From Acinetobacter modestus (lineage in GTDB: Bacteria > Pseudomonadota > Gammaproteobacteria > Pseudomonadales > Moraxellaceae), in the NCBI RefSeq assembly GCF_014636095.1, contig NZ_BMDV01000003.1:124001-188000 (forward strand): a stretch of 64,000 bases of DNA. The letters run 5' to 3'. Under the pieces are notes generated by a model. It made no database searches. It had not been told where the DNA came from and saw only the letters and a program-made list of their open reading frames with translations. The stretch's first letter is position 1; each line of letters begins with the position of its first letter. Shown one piece after another: positions 8,577 to 18,736 of the stretch. Both the position numbers and the translations under genes were made by a program.

Positions 8577-9950
8577 ATGCATATCAAACTTCCGCATAAT
8601 GAGCTGAAATCAAATTCTAAATTATGGTCTAGGATGGCGCAGCAAAACGCAGTACAGCAAACACCATTTTGGTATAACTTTTTACTGATATGTCTCAAGC
8701 CTTTATACCGTTGGAAAATTAAACAACGGGCTGAAAGTGATGCGCTATTTCAGCAAGAATGTCTAGAACGGTTTGGGCCGTTTCAACCCCCTAAAAATTT
8801 AAATACGATTTGGTTTCATGTGGTATCGGTTGGAGAAACTAACGCTGCTCAACCTTTGATTGAGCACTATCTAAAACTTGGACACACAGTTTTAGTGACC
8901 AACACCACTAAAACAGGACAAGCCAGAGCTAAGAGTTTATTTTCCCAAAAGTATCCTGCACTTTTTCAGGCAGTCTATTTGCCTGTTGATCAAAAACCAT
9001 TACTGAAACAGTTTTTTGATTTGTATCAACCGAAACTTCTTGCTCTAGTTGAAACTGAAATTTGGCCGAATTTGATCGCGCAAGCGAAGCAACAACAAAT
9101 TCCATGTATCTTATTGAATGCTCGTCTTTCAGCAAAATCAGCGAAAGGTTATGGCAAAGTTCGTCGTTTAACACAGCCGATGTTGCAGCAACTCACATGG
9201 TTATTGGCTCAAGACATCGCGACACAACAGCGTTATGTGGATTTGGGGCTAGATCAAGCCAAGAGTCAGGTGGTTGGTAATATTAAATTTGATATTACAG
9301 CACCACAATCTTATGTAGAAAAAGCTGAACAGTTAAAACAAGATTGGCAATTGCTAGGTCGGCAGGTGATTGTACTTGCAAGTACCCATTCACCCGAAGA
9401 AGAAAATTTATTAAGACAATTACAACCACATTTAAATTCAAATCCAAATTTGCTCTGTATTGTGGTACCGCGTCATCCAGAGCGCTTTGATGAGGTGTAT
9501 AAAATTTGCCAGAGTTTAAATTTAAATACGCAACGCCGTAGTCTTAAACAGCCAATTCAAACTGATACACAGGTTTTTCTGGCCGATAGTATGGGCGAAA
9601 TGTGGCTGTGGTATGCACTCAGTCAAGTTTGTTTTGTTGGTGGTTCATTGAATGAGCCGGGTGGCGGACATAATATTCTAGAGCCGATGGTGCTTGATGT
9701 ACCAACGGTGATTGGTCCACACTATTTTAATTTCCAAAGTATCGTGGATGAGTTTGTGGCTGAACACGGAATTTTGATTGGAAAAGATGCAGTGCAAGTA
9801 GCACAGCAACTTTTGAGTTGTTTAGATGACCCAATACAGACTCAGCAATTGATTGAACAGGCCGAATTGGTTCTGCAACGAAATAAAGGCTCTCTCCAAA
9901 AGCATATTCAATTGATTGACCATTATCTAGAATTTAAAGCTTTGTCATGA
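8577..9950 (+). CDS. waaA: Kdo transferase
   Basis: WaaA adds 3-deoxy-D-manno-octulosonic acid to lipid A precursor on the inner face of the inner membrane. The conserved core starts at TPFWYNFLL; HVVSVGETNAAQPLI is the N-domain catalytic-Glu segment and GGSLNEPGGGHNILEP is the C-terminal CMP-Kdo motif. The start is uncertain: ATG 8577 has no clear ribosome site, and ATG 8634 (438 residues) is a realistic alternative. Its stop overlaps the rsmE start (ATGA), so the two are translationally coupled. Confidence 0.93.
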   Translation: MHIKLPHNELKSNSKLWSRMAQQNAVQQTPFWYNFLLICLKPLYRWKIKQRAESDALFQQECLERFGPFQPPKNLNTIWFHVVSVGETNAAQPLIEHYLKLGHTVLVTNTTKTGQARAKSLFSQKYPALFQAVYLPVDQKPLLKQFFDLYQPKLLALVETEIWPNLIAQAKQQQIPCILLNARLSAKSAKGYGKVRRLTQPMLQQLTWLLAQDIATQQRYVDLGLDQAKSQVVGNIKFDITAPQSYVEKAEQLKQDWQLLGRQVIVLASTHSPEEENLLRQLQPHLNSNPNLLCIVVPRHPERFDEVYKICQSLNLNTQRRSLKQPIQTDTQVFLADSMGEMWLWYALSQVCFVGGSLNEPGGGHNILEPMVLDVPTVIGPHYFNFQSIVDEFVAEHGILIGKDAVQVAQQLLSCLDDPIQTQQLIEQAELVLQRNKGSLQKHIQLIDHYLEFKALS

Positions 9951-10660
9951 ATATTGTTTTACTTGAACCTAATCAAATTACGACAACAGATAATATCTGG
10001 CAGATTGAAAATCAACGTCAACTACAACATTTACAACAGCATATTCAGTTGAATTGTGGTGATACCTTAAAAGTTGGCGTGCGCAATGGTCAACGCTATA
10101 TTACGGAAGTAGTATCTATTTCTGAGCAACAGATTCGCATAAGACCGATTCAGGTTGAAGCAATCCCAGCAAAGTTACCTGTGCATTTAATTCTTGCTTT
10201 GCCACGTCCTAAAGTATTACGTCGCATCATTATGGATGCTGTGACTTTAGGTGTGGAACGGATCAGTTTGATTCATAGTTATCGCGTGGATAAAAGCTAT
10301 TGGCAAAGCCCATTCTTACAGCAGCTCGATGATTATGTGACTTTAGGTTTAGAGCAGGCAGGAGACACGATTGCACCTGAAATTCAATTGTATAAACGCT
10401 TTAAACCTTTTGTTGAAGATGTTTTGCCTACATTTATTTCAGATGAAAAACCTGCTTATGTGGCACACCCTTATGCAGAACAGCAGATGCCACATGCGAT
10501 TCAGCATTCATGTTGCCTGCTCGTTGGTCCAGAAGGGGGATTTATTCCATATGAGGTCGATCTGCTCATAAAAAACGGCTGCCAAGCGATGAGCTTAGGC
10601 AACCGAATTTTACGAACTGAAACGGCAGTATCACATATTTTAGGGCGATTATTTATCTGA
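9947..10660 (+). CDS. rsmE: 16S rRNA m3U1498 methyltransferase
   Basis: SPOUT-class enzyme that methylates N3 of U1498 in 16S rRNA. The 237-residue protein has an N-terminal PUA-like part and a C-terminal trefoil-knot region with the AdoMet-binding LLVGPEGGFIPYEVD and LGNRILRTETAV motifs. It starts inside the waaA stop codon (4-bp overlap) and overlaps the convergent mscS-type gene by 12 bp at its end, so there is no room for a terminator between the two genes. Confidence 0.94.
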   Translation: MNIVLLEPNQITTTDNIWQIENQRQLQHLQQHIQLNCGDTLKVGVRNGQRYITEVVSISEQQIRIRPIQVEAIPAKLPVHLILALPRPKVLRRIIMDAVTLGVERISLIHSYRVDKSYWQSPFLQQLDDYVTLGLEQAGDTIAPEIQLYKRFKPFVEDVLPTFISDEKPAYVAHPYAEQQMPHAIQHSCCLLVGPEGGFIPYEVDLLIKNGCQAMSLGNRILRTETAVSHILGRLFI

Positions 10661-11620
10661 GTTCTCTGTATTATCAGATTGATCACCACGATACACTTTG
10701 ACTTCTTGTACTGGGTAAGGAATCGAAATTCCTTTCTCATCGAAGGCTGTTACAACTAATTCTTGAATTTCACTAATTGATGCAGATGTGGTGGTTTCTG
10801 TGGTATTTACCCACCAACGGACGGTTAAATTAATCGAGAAATCTGCAAGTGCGGTGACATTGACCGAGAAACCGGGTTGGCTCAGTACATTAAGATTACG
10901 GTCTAAAATATCCATAATGATTTTTTTTGCTTTCTGCATATCATCTTCATAACCAATACCAACGACAAATTCACAACGACGTCGTTGATAGGCGTTATTC
11001 ACAATAACTGCACTGGTATACACCGTGGCATTTGGAATCACGATGCGACGACCATCTGGTGAACGTAAGAAAGTCGCACGGATTTGAATGTCTTCAACAT
11101 TTCCTTCCAAACCATTCACAACAATATCATCGCCAATGCGGAAAGGTTCACTGAGTAAAATTAAGATACCTGATAGCAAGTTTTGGAAAATATCTTTGAA
11201 AGCAAAACCGATCGCAACAGAACCGATTCCCAATGCTCCTATTAACTGGCTTGGGGTGAAACCCGGAATAGCGATGACCAATGCAATTAAAAAACCAAAG
11301 AATAGAATAAAAGTACTTCCGACACGATTGAGAACCAATACTAAGTTTTGTCGGGTGTAGCTACGGTTTTCCAAAGTTTTGCGAATAAAGAATTTAAATA
11401 GCTTAGTCAGTAGCCAAAAAATGACAAATACTGTGATTGCAATACAGATATAGGGCACACGCTCCCAAAAGCTATCCATAATTTTATCGATGGTGGTATA
11501 GGCATCATGATATTTTTCAGTATGTGCCAATACCGTTTGCGTGGTTTTTGCACCTGCTTGATGAATCAATTCACCAGTATCTTTAGCGACCTCAGTTAAT
11601 GTCGTTTGCTCATTTGCCAC
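10649..11620 (-). CDS. Small-conductance mechanosensitive channel (MscS family)
   Basis: Inner-membrane channel that opens on osmotic downshock. After a polar N-terminus there are three hydrophobic helices; the third, with the Gly/Ala-rich pattern GALGIGSVAIGFAFKDIFQ, is the pore helix, followed by LLSGILILLSEPFRIGDDI, which begins the beta domain. I chose GTG 11620 because the upstream TTG (11641) has no ribosome site. About 323 residues, close to E. coli MscS plus an N-terminal extension. It converges with and overlaps rsmE. Confidence 0.9.
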   Translation of the reverse strand: MANEQTTLTEVAKDTGELIHQAGAKTTQTVLAHTEKYHDAYTTIDKIMDSFWERVPYICIAITVFVIFWLLTKLFKFFIRKTLENRSYTRQNLVLVLNRVGSTFILFFGFLIALVIAIPGFTPSQLIGALGIGSVAIGFAFKDIFQNLLSGILILLSEPFRIGDDIVVNGLEGNVEDIQIRATFLRSPDGRRIVIPNATVYTSAVIVNNAYQRRRCEFVVGIGYEDDMQKAKKIIMDILDRNLNVLSQPGFSVNVTALADFSINLTVRWWVNTTETTTSASISEIQELVVTAFDEKGISIPYPVQEVKVYRGDQSDNTENSDK

Positions 11621-11754
11621 GGGAAAATCTCTATTTCGCAACGTAAGGAATTTATTAGGGGAGCCATCATAATGAATTTATGCTGATCATGCATGATAAA
11701 TTCCGTAACGGTTTTATTTATTGAGTAGTTCAAATTTGGCTGTTCGATAAAGTA

Positions 11755-12324
11755 TTAAAAATACTCAGTTGTATTTTGTAAGATTTGCGTTGGTGTATCC
11801 CAAAAGTCAGGGCTAGCAAAATAATAGCTAAAGATAAACATGCCAAATATCATCATGAAACTCAATATAATCATGATCCATGCAAATAGTTTTTCCCATG
11901 TGGTGGATGGGCGGACATCACCATAATCATTGCGATGAGGTGTGCCTGCTGCAAATAAGACGTAAAGTGTAAAAAAGAATTGAATGATTGGCACAAGTAA
12001 TAATAGACATAGCCACCCTGTTTTATTCAGATCATGTAAACGTCGGATTAAAAAAACGATCTGAAAATAAAAGCCAGCAAACCATAGTGCAATCAGCGCA
12101 ATTCCTCCGATTCCTGAAAATGCAGATAAGATTGGTTCATGAATCTGTACGTTATTTACACTTAGACTCGCCGAAATTGTGGCAATAAGAATGAAAAGAA
12201 CCGTCCAACTGATACTCAGTAAACCATACCAACCTAGATAGCTTAAGCGATTAAAACGTCCTTTAGCAGATAAAGGGTGGTCGTATTGAGGCTGAATGGG
12301 GGCAGATAGCGTTTGATCGAACAT
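11755..12324 (-). CDS. DUF805 membrane protein
   Basis: A 189-residue integral membrane protein with the DUF805 hallmark GRFNRLSYLGW near the N-terminus, four hydrophobic segments, the RRLHDLNKTGW loop and the AGTPHRNDYGD loop. It is a clear paralogue of the DUF805 gene at 53827-54366, which shares GRFxRLSYLGW and RRLHDxNxTGW. The family has no established biochemical role. It stands alone between mscS and acs. Confidence 0.88.
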   Translation of the reverse strand: MFDQTLSAPIQPQYDHPLSAKGRFNRLSYLGWYGLLSISWTVLFILIATISASLSVNNVQIHEPILSAFSGIGGIALIALWFAGFYFQIVFLIRRLHDLNKTGWLCLLLLVPIIQFFFTLYVLFAAGTPHRNDYGDVRPSTTWEKLFAWIMIILSFMMIFGMFIFSYYFASPDFWDTPTQILQNTTEYF

Positions 12325-12606
12325 GATGAATTCCTATTTTTTGATTATTAAATCTTTTAAGGTCTTAGCAATGATCAAAATAATCACTTATTTTAAAAGT
12401 AAAAAGCATAGACAAGCAGTTCAAATTTAAATTATTTTGAGTAAATTTTTGAAAACAATTTGGTCGCTAAAGCATAACATTCTTACGACCAAAGCCGCAT
12501 TGTTTGCTCTTGTAAATGGTGACCATACTGCAAGAGAAAACAAAACATACCCGAAAAATAGATGTGTATATCTAAGGTATGAAATAAAAAACAAAGGAAG
12601 TGAGCT
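12325..12606. other. Divergent promoter region between DUF805 gene and acs
   Basis: About 280 bp, AT-rich. The acs start is preceded by a good ribosome site (AAGGAAGTGAG). No clear operator repeat or consensus promoter pair stood out, so I list only the region. Confidence 0.4.
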
Positions 12607-14550
12607 ATGAAAGAAATCTACCCAGTGCCTGATAAATTCAAAGAAATGGCAAGAATCTCGGAAGCAGACTATTTCAAACGTTATCAGGATTCAATTGAGC
12701 AACCCGAAGTATTTTGGGCGCAGGAAGCAAAGAATATTGATTGGATCAAACCATTCACACAGGTTAAAAATACAAGTTTTAACGCAGATAATTTCAAAAT
12801 TGAGTGGTTCGCCGATGGTGAACTGAATGTTTCAGCCAACTGTTTAGATCGTCATCTTAAAGATAATCCTTTAAAGCCTGCGATTATCTGGGAAGGTGAT
12901 CATCCTTCACGTCATAAAATCATTTCATTTTCTGAACTACACGATGAAGTCTGTCGTTTTGCCAATGTGTTAAAGAAACAAGGCATTCGCAAGGGTGATC
13001 GTGTGGTGCTGTATATGCCTATGGTGCCTGAAGCGGCAATTGCCATGTTGGCCTGCGCACGAATTGGTGCTGTGCATTGTGTAGTATTTGGTGGGTTCTC
13101 ACCAGACTCATTGGCCAGTCGTATTGAAGATAGCCAAGCAAAATTAGTGATTACTGCGGATGCTGGAATGCGCGGCGGCAAGCTCATTCCACTGAAAGAA
13201 AATGTAGATGCAGCCTTAGAAATTGATGGAACCAGTAGTGTCGAAAATGTGATTGTGGTGCATCGTACAGGGAATCCGATTCAGTTCAATGCTGAGCGTG
13301 ATGTTTGGTATCACCTTGCGATTATGGAAGTAGACGAACACTGCCCACCAGAACCGATGAAAGCAGAAGATCCGCTATTCATTTTGTACACCTCGGGTTC
13401 AACAGGCAAACCAAAAGGTGTGCTGCATACTACAGGTGGTTATCTGGTTTATGTCAACACCACCTTTAGAGAAGTATTTGATCTCAAAGAAGATGATGTA
13501 TATTGGTGTACCGCCGATGTGGGCTGGATTACGGGACATAGTTATTTACTTTATGGTCCGTTGAGTAATGCCACTACTACGGTCATGTTCGAGGGAATTC
13601 CACAATATCCAACTTGGGCACGTATTGGTCATGTGATTGATAAACATAACATCACGATTTTATATACTGCACCAACTGCAATTCGCGCGATGATGCGTGA
13701 AGGCGATGCCTACGTGCGTGAAAGTGATCGGAGTAGTTTGCGTTTGCTGGGTTCAGTCGGTGAACCAATTAACCCTGAAGCATGGAATTGGTATCACGAG
13801 GTCGTTGGTGAAGGTCGTTGTCCAATTGTTGATACTTGGTGGCAAACTGAAACAGGTGGCATTTTAATTTCACCATTGCCGGGTGCAACTGCACTCAAAC
13901 CGGGTTCAGCAACACGTCCATTCTTTGGAGTACAACCTGCGTTAGTCGATGGCGAAGGAAATGAATTGGACGGAGCAACCGAAGGTAATTTGGTCATTAA
14001 AGACTCATGGCCGGGTCAAATGAGAACGATTTGGGGCGATCCAGAACGCTTTATTGAAGCTTATTTCTCAACTTTTAAAGGCTATTATTTTACTGGTGAT
14101 GGTGCACGCCGTGATACCGATGGCTATTACTGGATCACTGGGCGTGTTGATGATGTACTGAACGTTTCAGGTCATCGTTTAGGGACAGCCGAGATTGAAA
14201 GTGCATTAGTCGCACATGAAGCTGTGGCTGAGGCGGCAGTTGTTGGTATGCCACATGACATTAAAGGCCAAGGGATTTGTACTTTTGTCACCTTGCAAGC
14301 TGATGTCGCGGAATCTGAGGAGCTACGCAAGGAGTTGGTGAGTTGGGTACGTAAAGTGCTTGGGCCAGTGGCTACCCCTGATGCACTGCATTGGGCACCT
14401 GCTTTGCCAAAAACCCGTTCAGGTAAAATCATGCGCCGTATCTTGAGAAAGATTGCAGCCAATGAACTGGATAGTTTAGGCGATACCTCAACCCTTGCTG
14501 AGCCAGCTGTGGTTGATCATCTGATTGCCACGGTTTATCCAAACCGATAA
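12607..14550 (+). CDS. acs: Acetyl-CoA synthetase
   Basis: AMP-forming acetate activation: acetate + ATP + CoA to acetyl-CoA via acetyl-AMP. The 647-residue length is typical. Visible motifs are the P-loop-like [12 protein letters not shown], the aromatic WWQTETGG motif, [18 protein letters not shown], and the C-terminal [11 protein letters not shown] whose lysine is the known acetylation switch. It is monocistronic, with a terminator directly downstream and no actP neighbour. Confidence 0.97.
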   Translation: MKEIYPVPDKFKEMARISEADYFKRYQDSIEQPEVFWAQEAKNIDWIKPFTQVKNTSFNADNFKIEWFADGELNVSANCLDRHLKDNPLKPAIIWEGDHPSRHKIISFSELHDEVCRFANVLKKQGIRKGDRVVLYMPMVPEAAIAMLACARIGAVHCVVFGGFSPDSLASRIEDSQAKLVITADAGMRGGKLIPLKENVDAALEIDGTSSVENVIVVHRTGNPIQFNAERDVWYHLAIMEVDEHCPPEPMKAEDPLFILYTSGSTGKPKGVLHTTGGYLVYVNTTFREVFDLKEDDVYWCTADVGWITGHSYLLYGPLSNATTTVMFEGIPQYPTWARIGHVIDKHNITILYTAPTAIRAMMREGDAYVRESDRSSLRLLGSVGEPINPEAWNWYHEVVGEGRCPIVDTWWQTETGGILISPLPGATALKPGSATRPFFGVQPALVDGEGNELDGATEGNLVIKDSWPGQMRTIWGDPERFIEAYFSTFKGYYFTGDGARRDTDGYYWITGRVDDVLNVSGHRLGTAEIESALVAHEAVAEAAVVGMPHDIKGQGICTFVTLQADVAESEELRKELVSWVRKVLGPVATPDALHWAPALPKTRSGKIMRRILRKIAANELDSLGDTSTLAEPAVVDHLIATVYPNR

Positions 14551-14566
14551 ACCTATTCAAATTTAA

Positions 14567-14597
14567 AAAGAGCGTTCGATGGAACGCTCTTTTTTTC
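14567..14597 (+). terminator. acs terminator
   Basis: An 11-bp perfect stem, AAAGAGCGTTC/GAACGCTCTTT, with loop GATG, is followed by a run of T. Confidence 0.92.
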
Positions 14598-14605
14598 TGC
14601 ATGAT

Positions 14606-15148
14606 TTAATTGTGCGCTAAAAAATCAGCAGTGTTTTGTACCGTGGCAAAGAAACCGAGTGCAGATAAGAATGCAGTTTGTACATCGGCTGCTTTGGCGA
14701 TCTTAGCATCATGTTCAATATCACGGGTTGCAGTCGCATCGGCGATCACAATCGGTTGGTAGCCAAGTTCTTTGGCTGCACGTGTCCCTGAATCAATACA
14801 TACATGGGTCATCATGCCAGTTATCACTAACTGCTCAACTTGATGCTGCTGTAACAACGCTTGAAGATTGGTTTCCAGAAAGCTATTGGGAAAATGTTTT
14901 TCAACAATCAGTGAGCGATCTGTGACTTTAAGTTGTGGATGTAATTCAACACCCACTGTATTTTCCTGAAAGAAACTGGCAGAGGCAGGGTTTATGTGTT
15001 GAATGTAAATAATGGGTAAATTGTTTTGAATAAAATGATCTTCTAATAGATTGGTTTGCGCTAGAGCAAGGTCTGGATTGACCAATTCCATTTTGCCATT
15101 TTTAAAATAATCGTTTTGGACATCAATAATCAGTAAGGCTTGTTTCAT
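14606..15148 (-). CDS. Isochorismatase-like cysteine hydrolase
   Basis: A 180-residue cytosolic hydrolase of the isochorismatase superfamily. The catalytic triad elements are visible: Asp in LLIIDVQNDYF, Lys in IVEKHFPNSF, and Cys in MMTHVCIDSGTRAA. Start at ATG 15148, with GGAAG upstream; the frame extends further 5' but without a ribosome site. It diverges from an Lrp-type regulator gene about 100 bp away, which probably controls it. The substrate (an amide or nicotinamide-like compound) cannot be assigned. Confidence 0.85.
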   Translation of the reverse strand: MKQALLIIDVQNDYFKNGKMELVNPDLALAQTNLLEDHFIQNNLPIIYIQHINPASASFFQENTVGVELHPQLKVTDRSLIVEKHFPNSFLETNLQALLQQHQVEQLVITGMMTHVCIDSGTRAAKELGYQPIVIADATATRDIEHDAKIAKAADVQTAFLSALGFFATVQNTADFLAHN

Positions 15149-15252
15149 CAATTTTTCTTCCAGCGTTAAGATAAAACAAGAGTAGGGTGAAACGCAGAAA
15201 TCGGCTATATTCAAATGAAAGCATTGTTGCTGGTTTTCTTTCGTAATGAAAA

Positions 15253-15666
15253 ATGAATATTGAACTTGATCCGATTGATCTGAAAATTATTGAATTGCTG
15301 AAACAAGATTCGCGTTTAAGCCATAAAGAAATAGGACAGCGAGTGCACCGTACTGGGCAAGCTGTTGGAGCGCGGATTGCTCAATTGATGGATGCAGGCA
15401 TCATCAAAAATTACACGGTTGCGATTAAGTATGAACATAAGCAGTTTATTCAACTCTTTATGAATGATCAGCAAGCTTTTATCGAGGTTGAATTACTGGT
15501 TAAACAATACGAGCAGGTGGATGAATGTTTTAAAATTCTCGGTAATGCTTGTTATATGATTGTCAGCCATTTTAATCCATCACAATTAAATGAGTTTATT
15601 GAGCAACTGTCGCAGTGGTGCCGATATTCGGTTGAAACGGTCATGCGGGAAATTGAGACTGCTTAA
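15253..15666 (+). CDS. Lrp/AsnC family transcriptional regulator
   Basis: A 137-residue protein with N-terminal HTH (DLKIIELLKQDSRLSHKEIGQRV...GARIAQLMDAGII, residues 8-50) and a shorter C-terminal RAM-like half. Divergent from the cysteine hydrolase gene, so it is a likely local regulator of it. The C-terminal domain is somewhat shorter than in classic Lrp, and the effector is unknown. Confidence 0.85.
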   Translation: MNIELDPIDLKIIELLKQDSRLSHKEIGQRVHRTGQAVGARIAQLMDAGIIKNYTVAIKYEHKQFIQLFMNDQQAFIEVELLVKQYEQVDECFKILGNACYMIVSHFNPSQLNEFIEQLSQWCRYSVETVMREIETA

Positions 15667-15670
15667 ATTA

Positions 15671-15696
15671 AAAATCCCCAAGCCGAGCCTTGGGGA
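15671..15696 (-). terminator. Terminator of the msuE-sfnG operon
   Basis: Stem TCCCCAAG/CTTGGGGA with a 6-nt loop. The T-run is on the minus strand (AAAAA at the left flank), so it mainly ends the leftward sfnG transcript and only weakly the rightward Lrp gene. Confidence 0.8.
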
Positions 15697-15741
15697 GAAA
15701 TATTCAATCGCTTTTATTTTTCTTCTTATTTAATGCCAAGC

Positions 15742-16848
15742 TTATGCTGATTTTGCCTCCAACTGAATTTCCTGTTGTTGTTCAAGCTGACGAACCAGTG
15801 GCAGTACTTTTTCGCCAAAATATTCGACTTCTTCAATAAAATGTAGAAAGCCTGAAAGAACCAGATCAACACCAACATTCTTCAAAGCCACAATCCGTTC
15901 CGCAATTTGTTGCGGTGTACCAATCAGATTGGTTTTAAAACCATCATTGTATTGAACCAGATCATCAAAGGTCGATTTTGCCCAGTTACCTTCGCGTTCA
16001 GGTGCTGCTGCGCCTGCTTCACGGGTCGCATCACCAAAGGCATTCACGGCTTCGACATTGGCTTGTGCAATGATGTCATTCAGTACGGCTTTGGCTTCTT
16101 CCTCAGTATCACGCGCGATGATAAAGGCATTAACGCCTATTTTGACGTCTCGGTTGGCTAGCTTGGCCTTGCCGCGAACATCATCGACCTGTTTTTTAAT
16201 TTCTTCGACACTGTTGCCATTGGTAAAATACCAGTCCGATACTCGTGCCGCCATATCACGTGCGGCACGTGAACTACCACCCTGAAACACCTCAATATAA
16301 GGTTTTTGCAAAGGTTTCGGTTTTAGCGTGTAATTTTGGAATTGGTAATATTTACCCTCAAAGCTGTAATTGTCAGTGCTCCATACCCCTTTTAGGGTGC
16401 GGATAAATTCTTCTGAACGGACATAACGTTCATCATGTTCAGGCCAAGGTTCACCAATCGCATCAAATTCGCCGCGGAACCAACCACTGACGACATTAAT
16501 CGCAATACGCCCTTGAGTGAGATAGTCAATCGTGGCCAGTTGTTTGGCGGCCAACGCAGGCTTCCAAGGGCCGGGCAGAATAGCGGCAATCACCCGCAGT
16601 TTTTCAGTTTTTGCCAATAGGGCATGACTAAAACTCACTGATTCATGTTGGTTGTCTGCGCCATAGCCCGCGGTAAAACGGATTTGGGTGAGGGCATATT
16701 CAAAGCCACTGCGTTCGGCTGCTTGTGCTAAGCGCACATTATAGTCGTAGCTCCAGTCGGTACGTTGTTCAATGTTGCTTACAACGAGACCGCCACTCAC
16801 ATTGGGAACCCAGTAGGCAAATTTAATTGCGGATGCTGTTATTGTCAT
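15742..16848 (-). CDS. sfnG: FMNH2-dependent dimethylsulfone monooxygenase
   Basis: SfnG oxidises dimethylsulfone to methanesulfinate with FMNH2 and O2, letting the cell use organosulfur compounds when sulfate is short. The 368-residue luciferase-like TIM barrel begins TASAIKFAYWVPNVSGGLV and carries GRIAINVVSGWFRGEFDAIGEPW-type family sequence and the FMN-site segment VFQGGSSRAARDMAA. I chose ATG 16848, which has GGAGG at good spacing; the ATG at 16863 has none. It lies 27 bp downstream of the FMN reductase that would supply FMNH2. Confidence 0.93.
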   Translation of the reverse strand: MTITASAIKFAYWVPNVSGGLVVSNIEQRTDWSYDYNVRLAQAAERSGFEYALTQIRFTAGYGADNQHESVSFSHALLAKTEKLRVIAAILPGPWKPALAAKQLATIDYLTQGRIAINVVSGWFRGEFDAIGEPWPEHDERYVRSEEFIRTLKGVWSTDNYSFEGKYYQFQNYTLKPKPLQKPYIEVFQGGSSRAARDMAARVSDWYFTNGNSVEEIKKQVDDVRGKAKLANRDVKIGVNAFIIARDTEEEAKAVLNDIIAQANVEAVNAFGDATREAGAAAPEREGNWAKSTFDDLVQYNDGFKTNLIGTPQQIAERIVALKNVGVDLVLSGFLHFIEEVEYFGEKVLPLVRQLEQQQEIQLEAKSA

Positions 16849-16875
16849 CGTTGTATCCTCCATAACAGATATGGT

Positions 16876-17616
16876 TTATGCGACGTGGGTTAAATTCTTG
16901 GCTGACTTCGGGTGTAAGCGAGATTCAGCTGCATCCAGATTCGGTACTGCCGCAGATGGTAAGACGTCTGCTTGTTCGATTTGTTTGTTGATGCCGAGAT
17001 TCTGATTCGCTTGCTCAGTTTTGGCTTTGATGGCAGCAGCACGTTGACCTTTGGCAGGTGCCCATTCCAAAATCGGTAAAGCACGTGCCACGGCTAAGGT
17101 CACGCGATCAGATAATTGCTCGCTTTTAACCGTATACTCAGGCGTAAAATCACGATCGGTGGCATAGACGCCAATAGGCAAGGTCTGTGCTTGGAAGAAG
17201 CTAAATAGTGGGCGTAATTGATGTTCGAGAACCAAAGCATGGCGATCACTGCCACCTGAGGCTGCCAGTAAAACGGGTACATCAACCAAAGCGGTTTGCT
17301 CAACAAAGTCGAAGAAATGTTTAAATAAACCTGTAAATGAAGCACGATAAACAGGGGTGCCTACAATCAATGCATCGGCGGCTTCAACTGCAGCCAAATC
17401 ATCTTGTACCCGTTGTGGTAGCTGATTACGATAAATCGCACCACCCAATAATGGCCCAATTTCACTTAGTTTGACGAAATGTACTTTAATATTAATCGCT
17501 TCCGAAAGCTCATCCAGAATCGCCTGAACTAAACTTTCTGTTTTTGATGGGCTGTTTAAACCACCAGATACTGCAACAATATTAAGGGGAGTAGAGAGAG
17601 TATTGTGATTGGACAT
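16876..17616 (-). CDS. msuE: NAD(P)H-dependent FMN reductase (MsuE-like)
   Basis: A 246-residue flavodoxin-fold reductase expected to feed reduced FMN to the adjacent SfnG monooxygenase. Flavodoxin-like elements are VAVSGGLNSPSKTESLV (FMN phosphate loop) and GTPVYRASFTGLFKHFFDF. The last 60 residues, Ala/Lys-rich, extend beyond the core. It is first in the msuE-sfnG operon. I looked for a sigma-54 promoter upstream, expected by analogy with Pseudomonas sfn genes, and did not find a convincing one. Confidence 0.88.
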   Translation of the reverse strand: MSNHNTLSTPLNIVAVSGGLNSPSKTESLVQAILDELSEAINIKVHFVKLSEIGPLLGGAIYRNQLPQRVQDDLAAVEAADALIVGTPVYRASFTGLFKHFFDFVEQTALVDVPVLLAASGGSDRHALVLEHQLRPLFSFFQAQTLPIGVYATDRDFTPEYTVKSEQLSDRVTLAVARALPILEWAPAKGQRAAAIKAKTEQANQNLGINKQIEQADVLPSAAVPNLDAAESRLHPKSAKNLTHVA

Positions 17617-17967
17617 AATAGCGGCCTAAAAGATCATTTCGAATTGCTATTTATTTATCTACACCGCATGCCAAGTTGTAAAATAAGGAAATGCTGCAAG
17701 CTTATCTGTTTTGTATATATACCTATAGAGGATTCAGTAGAAAAAATTAAATGAATTTAATACTCTGTTTCTATTGGTTATTTCTGTATAGTAGTTATTG
17801 ATTAGTCTATGTTGTGTGAGTTATATCAATATTTGTATTGTTTTGCATTTATGACGAAATAAACAACTTTTGATGTCTAACCAACAGTTCATTTAAAAAA
17901 TAGGCTAAGATAGATTAAATTTGAATAAACACCGTACAGTGACGTACTCGCAGACAGCTCAGCGCTT
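17617..17967. other. Divergent intergenic region between msuE and the response regulator gene
   Basis: About 350 bp of AT-rich DNA holding the msuE promoter (leftward) and the response-regulator promoter (rightward). A self-complementary stretch, GTATATATAC, lies near 17713-17722. No RNA gene, long repeat or strong dyad was seen. Confidence 0.4.
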
Positions 17968-18618
17968 ATGAATATTTTAATTGTAGACGACCACCCTTTA
18001 TTTAGACATGCTTTAATTCAAGCGGTTCGATATAGTCTTCCTCAAGCACAGATTCAGGAAACTGCGGATGTCGATGAATTCTATGAGCGCTTAGAGCATG
18101 GTGCAGAACCTGATCTCGTATTACTTGATCTGAATTTACCCGGCGCATCTGGTTTTTCTGCCTTAGTATACGTACGAGCACAATACCCAGCGATTCCAAT
18201 CATTGTTGTATCAGCACATGAAGAAGTCTCGATTATCCAACGTGCAATTGCACATGGTGCAATGGGGTATATCCCGAAATCATCACACCCAAGTCATATT
18301 GGCGAAGCAATTAAACATGTATTAGAGGGTGAAATTTGGCTACCGCCGAATTTACCCATGCATCATGGTTTCGATCCAAGAGCTGCGGATGAAACCGCGT
18401 TGGCAGAACGTCTGCAATCGCTTACACCACAACAGTTCCGTGTATTGATGATGGTGGCAGAAGGTCTGCTCAATAAACAAATTGCTTATGAGTTAGATGT
18501 ATCAGAAGCCACGATCAAAGCGCATGTCACAGCTATTTTCCGTAAGCTAGGTGTACAAAATCGTACGCAGGCAGTTTTAGCAATTAGTGCATTAAATATT
18601 GAAGATAAAAAGATGTAA
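17968..18618 (+). CDS. Orphan NarL/LuxR-type response regulator
   Basis: A 216-residue two-domain protein. The receiver domain has the acidic pair D7/D8, phospho-acceptor D54 (VLLDLNLPG) and the conserved Lys in YIPKSS. The C-terminal LuxR-type HTH (about residues 148-205) contains LTPQQFRVLMMVAEGLLNKQIA and SEATIKAHVTAIFRKLGV. No sensor kinase is adjacent, so the partner lies elsewhere. It is monocistronic with its own terminator. The regulon is unknown. Confidence 0.9.
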   Translation: MNILIVDDHPLFRHALIQAVRYSLPQAQIQETADVDEFYERLEHGAEPDLVLLDLNLPGASGFSALVYVRAQYPAIPIIVVSAHEEVSIIQRAIAHGAMGYIPKSSHPSHIGEAIKHVLEGEIWLPPNLPMHHGFDPRAADETALAERLQSLTPQQFRVLMMVAEGLLNKQIAYELDVSEATIKAHVTAIFRKLGVQNRTQAVLAISALNIEDKKM

Positions 18619-18669
18619 GATATTTAAATGAGACAGCCAACCTTTCATTTAATGAATATGATAAAAATA

Positions 18670-18704
18670 AAAAAACCAGTTCTTATGAACTGGTTTTTTT
18701 ATTT
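18670..18704. terminator. Bidirectional terminator between response regulator and porin genes
   Basis: A 13-bp perfect stem, AAAAAACCAGTTC/GAACTGGTTTTTT, with loop TTAT and a T-run on both strands. Confidence 0.9.
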
Positions 18705-18736
18705 TTATATGTCTTATTACAACATCGATTACACGA

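Noticed and set aside
17617..17720. Possible sigma-54 promoter upstream of msuE (TTGGCATG on the minus strand)
   Set aside because: The -12 element at the required spacing does not match TTGC; only the -24 half fits.
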